Origin: Ampelocalamus luodianensis
Taxonomy: Eukaryota > Streptophyta > Magnoliopsida > Poales > Poaceae
Direction of reading: 5' to 3'
Assembly: GCA_036346255.1 (NCBI GenBank)
Contig: CM070635.1
Coordinates: 43,117,715 to 43,181,714, forward strand
DNA: 64,000 nucleotides
Part shown: in pieces, positions 23,601 through 34,886 of the stretch
How positions within the stretch are numbered: the stretch's first letter is position 1
Layout of the letters: every line of letters starts with the position of its first letter
Translations under genes and position numbers: made by a program
Notes under the pieces: model-generated
Told to the model about the DNA's origin: nothing
The model's database searches: none
Seen by the model: only the letters and a program-made list of their open reading frames with translations

Positions 23601-26600
23601 GTTAGCCAAACATCGCCACTTCTCCTAGGCATTTCCACACCTCGATTGGAATGTTATCAGGCCCCAACGCCTTACCCACTTGGATCCTTTTTAAGACATC
23701 TCTTACTTCTGACTTCTGGATTATTCGAACAAACCGCCTATCGGTGTCATTAAAAGCATCATCCAGTTCAATCATACTATCTGTTAGAGATATGTTAGAG
23801 ATAGAATAGGGAGTCTTTTATATTTCCTTATCTGTACTCTTGTACTCCTATATATATTGCCCATTGGGTCTCTTCAATATACACACAATATTCATAACAT
23901 GGTATCAGAGCAAAGATTAGGGTTAGGGTTAACGCTACTGTAGCCACAGCCGCCGCTGCCCCCGGGAGGATCTACCTTCGCTCCCGGGGGTGGCCTTCTG
24001 AGAAGCAATCTTCCTCGCCCGGCGTCGCCTCATCTTCATTGGCGGCCATCTCATGTTGCAGCAGTAGCAACTCCTAGCAGTAGCGTCTTCAATTGGTTCG
24101 GGCGTTCGGCCGAACCCGGCTACTCCTCTCTTGTTCACTGGTAACTGGAGCTTGCCCGCGCGTCCCCCTCGTGCCTCGACACAAGATTGCCCGCGCTTCC
24201 TCCTCCGGATCCTCGTCGCCTCGCCTTCACTTCACCGGATCCGGCAGGATCTGGAGCTCCTCCGTCCGGATCCACAAGCGCGAGTGCGAGATCCGGCGTC
24301 GCTCCTCCTCTGCGCGAGATCCATCGGTGGGAGCTCGTCTACGCCGCCACCTTGGCCTGTATCGCGCCGCCTCGGCCTCGATCCGCGCCGCCTTGGCCTC
24401 CATCCTCTGGATCCGGCGCCGGGTGGCCCCTTCTGCTTTGCTTGGAGGTCGCCGCGCGGATCTCTCTCGCCTCCTACCGCGCCGCTCTCGCCGGATCTGC
24501 CGCCGCTCGCTCGCGCCGCCTCCTCCTTTGCTTGGGCTTTGGACGGGAGGGTCGCCGCCGTCTCCGCCGACTGCTCAAGATCTCGACGCCGAGGCCGAGG
24601 CCGCCGCCTCGGCGCTCGTCTTCATCGATCTCTCTTGGTGCTTCTTGCCGCCGCGCGCCGCTTCCGGTCTCGCCGGTCTCTCCCGACGCATCCGCTTGCT
24701 CACCGACGCCGACGCCGACGCCGCTTCTTCGAGCTCTTTTTGCTCGCGCGCGAAGCTCCCGCCTCCGCCGCCTCAAGCTTGTCGCCGCGCCGAGCTTGTC
24801 GCCGCCGCTCTCCTGGCCAGCCATGCGCGTCGTCGCCGCCGGATTGGGAGAATGGGGGAGGAATCCTAATCCTCCCCCGTGCCTCCTTTTTTTTCTAATG
24901 GGCCGATGGGTCTGCTGGGCCGACGGGTTACGGCCCAAAACCAAAAAAAAAAAAAACTGCTGCTGCTATAATTCGCTACCTTTAAGTCCTTCCTTTTGAG
25001 TCTTCCATCTGCGTCCATCCAAGTCCGTAACTCTTTATTTGTGAGTTCGTCTTAGCCATGTGAGTCCACAAAATTATTGTCTGTCGTAAAAGCATAGGAA
25101 TTTCTTTTGCATGGCAGCTGTCACTATTCTTTTCTTCGAACCGCTGCAGATTTATCGCCCCGCTTTTTAGGCTGCTGCGCTTCTTCCGCACTGCGTCTCC
25201 GGTGTACTTTTTGTGCATTGCGCCGCGCTTCTTCTGCACTGCGTCTCTGTTACGCTTCTTGTGCATTGCGTCACGCTTCTTTTGCACTGTGCATCCGTTG
25301 CGCTTCTTGTGCTCTCTGCGTTTTTATTACGCTTCTTGTGCATCGCGTCTCGCGCGCGCTTCGCGCACTTCGCCTCGCTGCGCTTCGCATCGCGTCTCAT
25401 TGCGCTTCTGCACCGCGTCTCGTTGCGCTTCACGTATCGCGCACCGCCGTCTTGGGCTTCGATCTGCGCTGTCATGCTTCTATCTATTCCTATTCGACTT
25501 GACAGTTTTATCGTTTTGTCGGTTTCATCATCTTCTTCGTCATGTTGCCGCGGTCGACTTTGCTCCTACACATTGTGTTTTATGGTTCGTCGCGGACCTT
25601 GGATGGGAGGAGATCTTTTATCGACATATTTTCCAAGAGCCGCATGCTACTGGCGACATTATCAAGACTCGGACTTTGGATTTTTCATATTTTAGTGTCA
25701 CCCTTTCCAAATGCAATGCTATTGCATACGCCTTGCATTTGCGGGGGGTGTTAGAGATATGTTAGAGATAGAATAGGGAGTCTTTTATATTTCCTTATCT
25801 GTACTCTTGTACTCCTATATATATTGCCCATTGGGCCTCTTCAATATACACACAATATTCATAACACTATCGTCATTGTCATGATTGAACAGCTCATCAA
25901 AGTAATCTCTCCACCTATCCTTGATCTCATCGTCTTTCACCAAAAGTCTATTAATGTCATCTTTGATGCATTTAACTTGGTTGAAATCTCTCGCCCTCCT
26001 TTGTACTTAGTTTCTGGTAAATTTTCTCATAGACCTTACCTCGTGCCTCACTCACCGCTTTCTTTGCCTTTATTTTTGCTGCTTTGTATTTCTGTATGTT
26101 GTCGTCGCTCCTATCATGATGTTTATGCTTGTAGCATGTCTTCTTCTCCTCGATAGCCTTTTGCACTTCCTCGTTCCACCACCACGTGTTTTTAGGTTCA
26201 CATCTTGTCACTCGGGTCACTCCAAGCACTTCCGTAGCCACCTTCCCAATGTGAGATGTCATCTTTGTCCACATACTATTCGCTTCTCCTACGTTTCATA
26301 TCCCTTCCGTGAACATCCTCTCCTTAAACGCCTGCGAGGCGTCCCCTTTGAGTTTCCACCACTTTGTCCTCGTGGCTCTGGCGACCTTAGCCTGTCGAAC
26401 TCGTGTCCTAAAATGAAAATCAGAGACTACCAACTTATGTTGCTGGACAACACACTCTTCAGGTATAACCTTACAGTCTATGCAGGCTCGTTTGTCTTCC
26501 CTCCTAACAAGAACAAAATCAATTTGGCTAGAATGCTGACCACTATTAAAGGTATCTAAATGGGAATGTCTCTTTCTAAAAAAGGTGTTAGCTATCATGA

Positions 26601-29600
26601 GATCATAGACTACGGCAAAGTTTAAGATATCTTCTCCCTCTTGGTTCCTATCACGATAACCAAAACCCTCATGCACCATTTGAAACCCCCAATAGTTGTA
26701 TCAACATGACCATTGAAATCGCCTCCTAAGAAAAGCTTCTCACTATTAGGCACTTCTAACCATATCATCTAGGTCTTCCCAAAATTGCCTCGTAGCAGTC
26801 TCATCTAGACCTACTTGTGGAGCATATGCGCTAACAACATTCAAAACCAAGTCACCAAAGATTAGCTTGATTAGGATAATCCTATCCCCCTGTCTCCTCA
26901 CGTCGACAATTCCACTCTTGAAGTGCTTATCGATTAAGATGACCACTCTATTCCTGTTTCGTTCTGTTCCAGTATATCACAACTTATAGCCAGTATGCTC
27001 CACCTCCTTCGTTTTCTGACCTATCGATTTAGTCTCTTGAACACACAAGATATTTATACGTCTCTTAATCGCCGTATCAACTAACTCTCTTAACTTGTTA
27101 AGGACCCTGCATTCCAACTACCCAGATGGATCCTATTCTCCTCGGCTAGCTTCCTTGCCTCTCGCACTCGTCGAGTAAAGTGCGAAGACCCTTGCACATT
27201 TTCCACTACATCCGGGCGACGACATAGCACGTCACTAAGGGAGTGACGTCCTGACCCTTGCTCATTTATCACCACACCTGGGTTCCGATATGGCGCGTTG
27301 CTGAGAGGGTTACGCCCCAATGAATTATCAATTTTGGGTTTTATTCCATGAAAAGGTGACTTGATTTTTACGTTGGCTCGTCGGGCCTAACACAATCCTC
27401 CTCCTTTTTCTTAGCTTGGGACAGGCTACGTAGAAAACTACACAGGCGGGGTTCTATTTTTTCTATTTCCAGATTCTAGTTATTCAAACAGTTCCTCATT
27501 AATGTGAATGTTTTAGAACAGGCTTTGATTTAAAAATTGTTCATTGTAACACCTTCTACTTTGTTGTTATGGACTGTATTTAGTAATTATGATTCATTTG
27601 TTATGGACTATATTTAGTAATTAGAATTCATCGGTGCTGCCTTGGTAAGTGAGATCTACAATAAAGACCGTTGTATAGTCATAGGCTCATAGCACACATG
27701 GCTAAACAAGGTCACTGAGATCACCTTTTGGTTGACATTTTTTGTTGGATATACCTTATGATTAATTGGTGTTTTTATGGCCACCTGGACTAGATATCAA
27801 CTTAACAAGGCAAAATACTAATTTGTTTAATGATTTAGGAATCAATTGATCATATAACAAAATGTTAGCTTATAACAGGACCTGTTTGAAATAGATCAAT
27901 CAACATGAAGTAACACAACAAAGTTCGCAACTTGACAATTCATATTGAAATGGAGAATGACTGTAAAATAGTCTTTGTGGTACTAGGGAAACTAGGCCCC
28001 TAGAACATCAAGGGAACCTTCTTAAGTTCCGCATTTCTCTTTCTTACCCTTCACTCATGCCTCATACAACTGCATAGTGCTGAGTAATTGGCATTATATC
28101 CTGTTCTGTAAATAGCAATGTTCACCAAGGCACTAATCGGGCGGTAGACCGGTGCCTAGCACCTAGCCCGCCTAGGCGGCCGACTTGCAGTGCGGAAGAA
28201 GAGGAGCAGAGAAGTGTAGAAGAAAGAGAAGAGAAAGCCAAAAAAGAGAAAAAAAAATGAAACTTAGCTTATGTGGCCCAGTCCAGCATCTTCCTCCAGC
28301 CCATCAGGCCCAAGTTGTTGCTTCTCTACTCCTCCCAACACTGCTGCCCGACGTGAGGACTGAGAGGAGATAGGGCTCCCTTGCTGCCGCATCCCCTCTC
28401 TTCCCTGCCCTTTCCCTCTCCCGTCCTCTCTTCCCTGCCCGACGTGAGTCCGACGGCGGGGAAGGTGGAATCGACGGCGATTAGACGGATCCAACGACGG
28501 GGATGGTGGATCCGGCGGCGAGGATGGCAGATCCGGCGGTGGCGGAAGCCGATTTGACTGGCGGCAAGTCAGAATCGGCGGGGGTAGCGGGGGATTTGAT
28601 ACGGGGTCGCCCGATCTTCTCGAAGTAGGATCAAGATACTCACGTGTAGTCATTCAAATCGTAGTGATCCTCCGTTGCCAGTGCAAGAACGAAGGCTCTT
28701 TAATTCACGAGAACACATGCGCTGGACTTTACGACCACCAAGCGAAACCCTATCGTGCTCCCAATTCCCAGCAGAAAGGTTGAACGATCTTGATTTTTGG
28801 AACTCCCAATTCCTCTCAAGTTGGTTCGGCCATACTCGGAAGAAACAAGAGCAATCTGCTATCTTTTTTATTAAACGTGGTCTCCATTACAATAGGGGTC
28901 TACCCCTCAATATACAGTCTCGTCCTAGGGCTATTCGGATTTACTGTTCATGGTAGTACTATTCATGCATGCACTGTTCATGTGCACTGTTCATGACAAA
29001 CACTATTCACGTCTTTGCTTCATGCAGTTTGGGCCTTGGTCATGTAGGTGGGCTTTGCTCCTTGCCTTGGGCCTCCTCTCTTTTGATGGGCTCTCTTTTG
29101 CTCTTCTATCGTGGACCTTCTCTCTTGGGCTGGCCTTCTTCTCCTCTCACTGGCCCGCACTATTTTTGGGACGTCCATAATACCTACACTCACACATGCA
29201 CAGCTTTAGTCGCATTCTTTCAAATGAAGTATAATTATGAACCTTAAGTTTAGGTTTAACCTTGTGATAGTGTTTTGAATCTTCATTTATTGGTATGTAT
29301 GTCATTACGCGGGGGCAATCCTCATCAGGATTCACCTCCTACAACCCTAAACAAGTGAGGCAAGCCCTCCTCTCCCCTTCTCTCTTCCCTGCCCTCTTCC
29401 TCACCCGTCCTCTCCGTCGCCTTGGACCGCCTCCCTTGCCTCGGTGGCCAAGGCGGCCATCGCGATCCACCCACCGCCGCTGCGCCTTGGAGCACCTAGG
29501 AACGCCTAGGTGGGGGCCAAAGTCGGATGCCTAGGCGGTCGCCTCGGCTGATTTCGTGAACACTGGTGAATAGTCATGTGTATATGCAGCAGAGTGTTTT

Positions 29601-32600
29601 TTCTTGCCGTACAACTTTAGGGGTAAATTGCACTTTGTGTAGGCTGGGCGGCCACCTCCGCCGATTTTGTGAACACTGGTAAATAGTCATGTGTATTTGC
29701 AGCAGAGGTGTTTTTTCTTGCTGTACAACTTTGGGGGTAAATTGCACTTTGTGTAGGCTGCTTAAAATTTTCTATGAATTATTCAACATTATGGAATTAA
29801 AAGGATTCATGAGAAAAATGTAAACAAAAGTCATTTGAGGGGAATATCATCTACAACGTGAACTGTCATTTCTGTCTTATTCGATAAGCATGCTTGTGAA
29901 ATCATCCTCCGGTCAAATTAACTGCTTCTCGTGCTTGATGTTTTATCCAACAGAGTGAATATCAACGAGGTGTGAGTGCATGGAACTTTGATATTGAAGA
30001 CCTAAAGGCTCAAGCATCACTAGTAAAGCTACTTGTTCTTTGTTTATGTGTTAGCTTAACTTTTCATTCTACCTTACCTGCATGTAACCTGATTGTTAAG
30101 CTGCTTAAATTTCCAGATTTGTGATGATGAACCACCTGAAATAAAAGAAGATGATGACACTACCAGAATCATTGAAGTTGAAAAGGTTTGGTAGATTCTT
30201 GATGATCTTTCTTTTTCACAAGAGGGTTCTTTGACAATCATCTAGAAAGCTTCAAAGTTACTTCCAAGTATGCAGAATATGTTGCAGTCTTGCAGAGTTG
30301 GCATATTGCCCATCGTTGCAGTAGAACTCTGCAATAGCTTAAATTTGAATATTGATCTCCTTGTTTTTCTTGCTGACCAAACATAGCCACGTCAATATGT
30401 GCCACACTCTTCGTGGCTCGCCAGTTATAGTGCTGCCAGCCACACCCATGGTAATTCAAGTAAGCATCAAACTGTTGCCAGCAGTTTGGAATGTCCCCAC
30501 CGAAGCTGGTTAACTATGGGTGTGACAGCGTCAACACACCAGGCTTGTCATGCTGACATGGGAGGGAAAAAAAGAGACTTGCATAACACGTTGCTACTTG
30601 ATTCCATATCTATCCTTCTGGATCAAGACAGATCTCATGCCCAAGATACCTAATAAATGTACCTTGTGATAGTTGTATAGGACACCTACTGCAACCTTAT
30701 ACGTACATGCTAAAAAAAACCCCCTTATACGTCAGTTTTATAAGTTACTAATTTCACTATATGAAAAAAGACATTACATATTTCTGATGTAAGTCACTTT
30801 TTGTTCCATCAACAGGATTCATATTCTAGGAACCATTTGGGAAAGTCGTCATCTCTAAATGAAAATAACTGCAGGTTAAGCTAAACTTGTCTCCATCTTC
30901 TGGTTATGACTTTATGTGGGTTTTTTTTTTTATCTTTCTATCTGTTGGTTTTGCATATTACTTTTGAAGTGCTGACCCAATTCAACGCATCAAAGCAGGA
31001 TGGTAGAGATAGAGAAGAACCAGTAACCTTAATGTTGTTACTTTCTTGATTTTTATTACAGCACTGGTAGTGAAATGTATTGTCACCTGTTATATTTCAG
31101 TGGACGAACATGTACAAGTGCAGTAAATTCAGGCGGAAAAGGTCCTATAGCAAATGATGCTGTTGATCTTGATGTCAACAATGCTGATAGTAAAAGGATT
31201 CCTGATGGATATAAAAATTCTAGATCAGAGAATGATTCAATGCCCTCTACATCAAAGCAGGATCCAGAGTCAAAATATTGGAAAAGTAATGTTGGACAGA
31301 AAAAACAGACTTCCGGTGGTCCAGTTTTCCATTCTGGTGGGGTTAATAGCTCAACAACTGAAAGGGGCAATGGTTTTGAAAGGTCTGTTATCTGTTCAAC
31401 AATTTCTTCTTTGCACGTTCTTGTTCTGATTGGTGGCATAATAGCTCAATGGGTGAATAGAAACAGTTTTTAGAGGTTTGTTATCTATCCATAGTTACCG
31501 GATTCGCTATAAAACCCTGCGAATCGCAAACTGGATTCATCGAACCCGAGCCGGTTTAGGGTACGGGGTTCGTGCTCGCAGTGGAAATTGAAAGAAAAAG
31601 TGACGAACTACGAACCCGAATCCCGTACCATGACTCGGACGAACCGCGTTTCTGGTAACTATGTATCTGCGTAACAGTTTTAATGAGCTTGTTTAGTTCT
31701 GATATGTGATCAAGGATCAAGAAATCGGAATCGGGCAAAATCCTGCCCGGCGCCATCTCTCCATTACCGGCTGGTAACCGGAAATCCTGAAAAAATGCTG
31801 GCCGAAATTCAAAGAATGGAATTTGAATTTGGGATCTAACCACCGAGATTTTGAATTCGAAGAATTCTGGCCTTGATTTTGGATCCTGGTCCCCACTGGG
31901 AAATCCGGTAACCGCCGGTTACCGGTGGTAACCGGCCAGGTTTTTTCCCCCTGTATGTGATCATTCGAGTTATTATGATGTACATGCTACTAGGTAATTA
32001 TAGTTTAACACTGTAAATTTGACCTGTTTTTATTAAGCCCAGCAGATAAAGAGGGTAGGGCAGTTTAATTTAATCTATTTTCTCACTAATCTCTATTGCT
32101 TAAATCTTATGAATTAGTTGTTTGTCTGGGTATAGTAGTCCTTTTTTTTTTATTTAACCTGGCTATGGCATTACTTGTTTATAGATCTCAACCAAGCTTT
32201 CTTCTTGAAAACAAATAAATAGAATAATTTTGCTGCATTTGATTTGTTGAGTACTAGCACTGAATGTGATGATTGGACCGTTAAGCCTTCTGGGTTCATT
32301 TAATTGTTCTTGTTTGTTATGACAGGGATTCAACTGTTCAATTGTTATCTGACAAACATAGAACTGATACGAGAAAAGCCATGAATCTTAGTGGTCCATT
32401 GTCACTGCCAACTCGTGCTTCTGCAAACAGTCTGTCAGCTCCTATTCGATCTTCAGGAGGTATAAGTCGTCTATAGTAAATTTCACTGCAAACATCCATG
32501 GTTTTCACTAGCATTATTGTAGAACAGCAGCATATGCAAGGGTTTCTTTATTTCTCCTGTTTAAATGTGGCCTTTGAACATTGATTTTGTTTTGGAAAAC

Positions 32601-34462
32601 ATATGTGCTTTCTGGATGAATGTAACTGGAGGAATTTCTTTTGATCACTGTAGGATATGTAGATTCATTGGGAGATAAGTCTAAACGTAATGTGGTGGAG
32701 ATTAAAGGCCGTTTTTCTGTGACATCTGAGAATGTCGATCTTGCAAAGGTAAGTGAATTGGGTTGATACATTTCAACTTAAGGTAACCTAAACTGAGCAG
32801 AATTACTTCAAAGAAAAAGGTGAATAAATCCTTTACTTTCTAGGTTCAGGAAAGTCCATTGAGTAACCTCTCACGCAAATCACCACAGGTAAGATTGTTA
32901 TTACATTTATATGAGCAGCCTTTATTTAGAATATAGTTACAGTCTACATTCATTGAACATAAGGCAGTCATGAATTTGTGATTAATACTTTGTTTTCTCA
33001 GGGTTCACCGCTAAGAAAATCTGCTAGCGTTGGTGATTGGTTGGTCAACGCTAAGCCAATGGTATTATTCTTCTTTTTTCTCACGATTATTTTCTTAGTT
33101 TAATTTCTTCAAAACATCATGAGGAAAAAATCTCCTTAAATGAAGACTACGTACCTCCAGTGCACCATAATTTACCTTTCAAAATGGGAATAAACCCGAG
33201 AGATATCCATATGGAAGATCAAATCCACCCATTTTTGCCCTTTTGCCACTTCTGCCATAGCTAATCAGTTTTTTTTTGTTGTTGTATGGATGGTGCAGTC
33301 TAACAGTCATCATCTGAAGGAACTCTGCAATAGCTCAGTATCATCGTCAATTCTAATTCCCCACCTTGAGAACCTTGTCCAACAGACTATGTTTCAGCAA
33401 GTATGGAGGAAGCTTTGATATGCTTAAGAATGTGGTAATACACGATGAATTATATGATGGACTTTAACTAACATTTGTATTTCTATTTCTTTACCTCAGG
33501 ATCTGATCATGAACCTACTAAGTAACTTGCAACAGAATGACAAAGTTGATGGTAAATGTTTCCCCTTGTGGCTATTCAAGTTTCCTTTATTTCTTTGGTT
33601 AAAACTTAAATGTCTTGTTTTTCTTCAGGAGCACAGCCTGGAATATCGTCACAAGTCCGAATTATGGAGAGTGAGACAGTGGTAAGCAGCAATCTGATAT
33701 ATGATTTTAAGTATTGATGAGAGTTACCCTTACCCAATAATAGCCCTACCTCCAAAAGTTTGTTTATTATCACTAAAACTGTCTTCCTCATTCTTTGGCA
33801 GGCTGAAACAGCTAATTCTGAGAAGGATCTGTCATTACTTGTTAAAATATCAGAATTGCAATCTAGGTAGGCCCACTGTTCTGCGAGTGATTTTACAAAC
33901 AATTCCACTAGCACATCACTGCAACAGTTTGGGCTTATGGCATATTTACAAGTTGTCCCACATAATTTGTTATTTTAATGACTATCATGTCTTAACTTTG
34001 GCAACTTCACTTGAGTAGCTGAACTTACCGGGGATGCTGTTTTGCCAGTTGTTACTATCAAATTGAATTGACTATTTTAATGTTTTTTAATAGATGTTAG
34101 ACAATATATTTATTTTCAACATATATACTGTTTGCAGGAATTATTGTTGTTTTTTTAAGTCTGGCGTTGATTACTGAATACTGAATGATCAAATTTAGTA
34201 ATTTCCTTTTTATTCCCTGCAGAATGATTAATTTGACTGATGAACTAATTGCAGCTAAGCTAAAACATGTTCAGGTTGGTATCAATATTTCCTTTTTAGT
34301 TTCTCACAATATCTTGGCATTTGTACTATCGTTCATGGCTAAATAAATAATTATTCATTATGTTTTTTCCTACATCATTTTCAGTTGCAGCAAGAGCTAA
34401 ATGCATTGTACTGCCGAGAAGAAATAGAAGATATTAGGGATGAGGACAATGAAGAAACATAA
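17230..34462 (+). CDS. STE20/GCK-type Ser/Thr protein kinase, BLUS1-like
   Basis: Twenty-two exons splice in frame to 742 codons: 17230-17430, 18705-18959, 19052-19176, 19281-19325, 20105-20186, 21470-21538, 21655-21825, 21909-21974, 29954-30022, 30117-30185, 30816-30874, 31101-31382, 32326-32459, 32654-32748, 32844-32888, 33002-33061, 33299-33400, 33500-33551, 33629-33681, 33802-33866, 34223-34274, 34385-34462. All introns are GT-AG. The kinase domain is residues 27-288: glycine loop VGYGAHAVVYRA (third Gly is Ala), VAVK Lys56, HRDVK Asp150, DFG 168-170, TFVGTPCWMAPE, KRPT. The order and the SACMF..GDRQRSRN activation segment match the plant FRAY/OSR1-like kinases that include Arabidopsis BLUS1, a blue-light stomatal signalling kinase. 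The Ser-rich tail ends in a likely coiled coil (about 679-735). All catalytic residues are present, so it is probably active. I cannot tell which paralogue it is. Intron 8 (7,979 bp) is transposon-filled. Confidence 0.93.
20627..20658. repeat. (AT)16 microsatellite in kinase intron 5
   Basis: An uninterrupted AT run within intron 5. Confidence 0.95.
20717..20890 (-). mobile_element. 174-bp hAT-type MITE in kinase intron 5
   Basis: The ends are CATATTTACCAG and CCGGTAACTATG, imperfect inverted termini. The flanks AAAGGAAC (20709-20716) and GAAGGAAC (20891-20898) form an 8-bp TSD with one mismatch. It is the reverse complement of the 174-bp copy at 31490-31663 in intron 12, at roughly nine identical bases in ten by eye. 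The interior is rich in CG-containing words such as TTCGNGATTCG and has no coding capacity. Confidence 0.85.
21088..21430 (-). mobile_element. TRIM-like retroelement fragment in intron 5
   Basis: The sequence TATTGAGTTGCATG plus about 80 following bases occurs twice as a direct repeat (from 21088 and from 21303). Immediately before the second copy is TGGCTCTGATACCA, the reverse complement of the TGGTATCAGAGC primer-binding site for initiator-Met tRNA. Short direct repeats next to a primer-binding site and no coding interior fit a miniature terminal-repeat retrotransposon on the minus strand. Its ends and TSD are not resolved. Confidence 0.6.
23782..23899 (+). repeat. 5' LTR (118 bp)
   Basis: TG...CA ends. 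It contains a TATATATA box near its middle, so it probably holds the promoter of the element. Confidence 0.95.
23900..23911 (+). other. Primer-binding site (initiator Met tRNA)
   Basis: TGGTATCAGAGC lies directly after the 5' LTR. It is the standard plant retrotransposon site complementary to the 3' end of initiator methionine tRNA. Confidence 0.93.
25180..25450. repeat. Degenerate GCGCTTCTTGTGCATTGCGTC repeat block
   Basis: About ten imperfect copies of a unit of roughly 20-24 bp built on CGCTTCTTGTGCA and TTGCGTC follow one another. They lie in the 3' part of the interior of the non-autonomous LTR element. No protein meaning is evident. Confidence 0.8.
25749..25866 (+). repeat. 3' LTR (118 bp)
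   Basis: It differs from the 5' LTR only at ATTGGG(T/C)CTC. It is preceded by the polypurine tract GCGGGGGG. Confidence 0.95.
28116..29565. mobile_element. Non-autonomous hAT element in kinase intron 8
   Basis: Ends CAATGTTCACCAAGG and (reverse complement of right end) CAGTGTTCACGAAAT are inverted termini. Flanks GTAAATAG (28108-28115) and GTGAATAG (29566-29573) form an 8-bp TSD with one mismatch. GC-rich sub-terminal blocks carry CCTAGGCGG words on both sides. The middle (about 28600-29350), with a CTGTTCATG cluster at 28945-28995, looks like a further nested LTR-type sequence whose ends I could not fix. There is no transposase. The right end is duplicated just outside (see 29533-29760). 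Confidence 0.75.
29533..29760. repeat. 113-115 bp tandem duplication spanning a hAT end
   Basis: Unit 1 (29533-29645) and unit 2 (29646-29760) align throughout. Each holds about 33 bp of the hAT right end (GGCGG...GTGAACACTG), then the flank from (GTGAATAG or GTAAATAG) TCATGTG to TTTGTGTAGGCT. Unit 2 carries GTAAATAG, which matches the left TSD exactly. Confidence 0.88.
31490..31663 (+). mobile_element. 174-bp hAT-type MITE in kinase intron 12
   Basis: It starts CATAGTTACCGG and ends CTGGTAACTATG. The flanks are TATCTATC and TATCTGCG, which share only the first five bases, so the TSD is decayed. It has the same length as, and is in inverted orientation to, the intron 5 copy. A separate stretch rich in GGTAACCGG/CCGGTTACC words follows at about 31730-31945 and may be another, unresolved, MITE. 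Confidence 0.82.
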
Positions 34463-34880
34463 CACCAGAAAAGTTCGGCTGATTTTAAAACCAGCCTTGC
34501 CTTTTGCATCGATGTTTGGCCAACTTCCTGCGACGATGAGTTTAGCAAGACTGCAAGAGAAGCAATGATGTACCACCTGCGCGTGATAATCACAAAGTAG
34601 TTGCTTAATTCATAGAAGCTAGCTCGTACAGGTGCTCTCAAAGAAAAAGAAAAAAAGTTCTTTGAAGGTCGGCGTGCCCTTGGCCTTGCATGTTGCCATC
34701 AGCGTGTGTGTGTATATATATATATATATTTTGCTTTCTTTTTCGGTTCAATTTTTTCAATGGGGTTTGGGTGGTCATAAAATTGCGGTCTCGTGTATTT
34801 TATTGTTTTGGCCACACCTAGCGTTGAAATAGCTGCGATTATTCCGTAGATTGTAGATTGCCTCTATGCAGAAGACTGCA

Positions 34881-34886
34881 AATAAA
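34881..34886 (+). terminator. Polyadenylation signal of the kinase gene
   Basis: AATAAA about 420 bp after the stop codon, preceded in the 3' UTR by a GTGTGTGTATATATA run (34704-34730). It is the first canonical signal downstream. Plant signals are loose, so the true site may differ. Confidence 0.5.

Larger units (their letters stand above)
23782..25866 (+). mobile_element. Young non-autonomous LTR retrotransposon, 118-bp LTRs
   Basis: The 5' LTR (23782-23899) and 3' LTR (25749-25866) are 118 bp, start TGTTAGAGATATG, end TTCATAACA, and differ at a single position by eye. TSD CTATC is exact (23777-23781 and 25867-25871). The primer-binding site TGGTATCAGAGC follows the 5' LTR directly (23900-23911) and the polypurine tract GCGGGGGG precedes the 3' LTR. 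The 1,849-bp interior shows no gag, protease, integrase or RT. It contains a GC-rich block (24000-24890) and a degenerate repeat block (25180-25450). It must depend on proteins from a partner element, and the near-identical LTRs imply recent insertion. Confidence 0.95.
22553..27320 (-). pseudogene. RTE endonuclease-RT polyprotein, broken frame
   Basis: Pieces on the minus strand, in order: 27320-27090 (N-terminus), 26946-26746 and 26679-26296 (endonuclease, with VSAYAPQVG and the SQIDFVLVRR segment), 26274-25972 (linker), 23346-23083 (RT fingers and palm, VFIDLEKAYDKV and RRQGSALSP), about 23080-22950 (FTDDVVLVDES, the RT catalytic box with T in place of A in the usual FADD), and 22909-22553 (thumb, FRYLGSMLQRDG). 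Several frameshifts separate them, and the LTR insertion at 23782 lies between the RT and the upstream linker. It is not functional as it stands but retains nearly all domains. Confidence 0.88.
22071..27453 (-). mobile_element. RTE-clade LINE, copy 2, in kinase intron 8
   Basis: On the minus strand it runs from the 5' end near 27453 (CCTGTGTAGTTTTCTACG) to the GTT-repeat 3' end at 22071. Flanks CTATTTTTTATTTCT (22056-22070) and CTATTTTTTCTATTTC (27454-27469) are an imperfect TSD, so the element lies inside the kinase intron as an insertion. Without the nested 2,085-bp LTR element and its 5-bp duplication it is about 3.3 kb, the usual size of RTE elements, and appears near full length, though its frame is broken. 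Confidence 0.88.

Noticed and set aside
24093..24999. Long overlapping plus- and minus-strand readings of 150-270 codons
   Set aside because: They lie in the GC-rich interior of a non-coding LTR element, occur in several frames at once, are dominated by Arg/Ser/Pro/Ala and show no domain.
25180..25450. A CRISPR-like array
   Set aside because: Units are contiguous, degenerate and without spacers, and the DNA is a plant nuclear genome.
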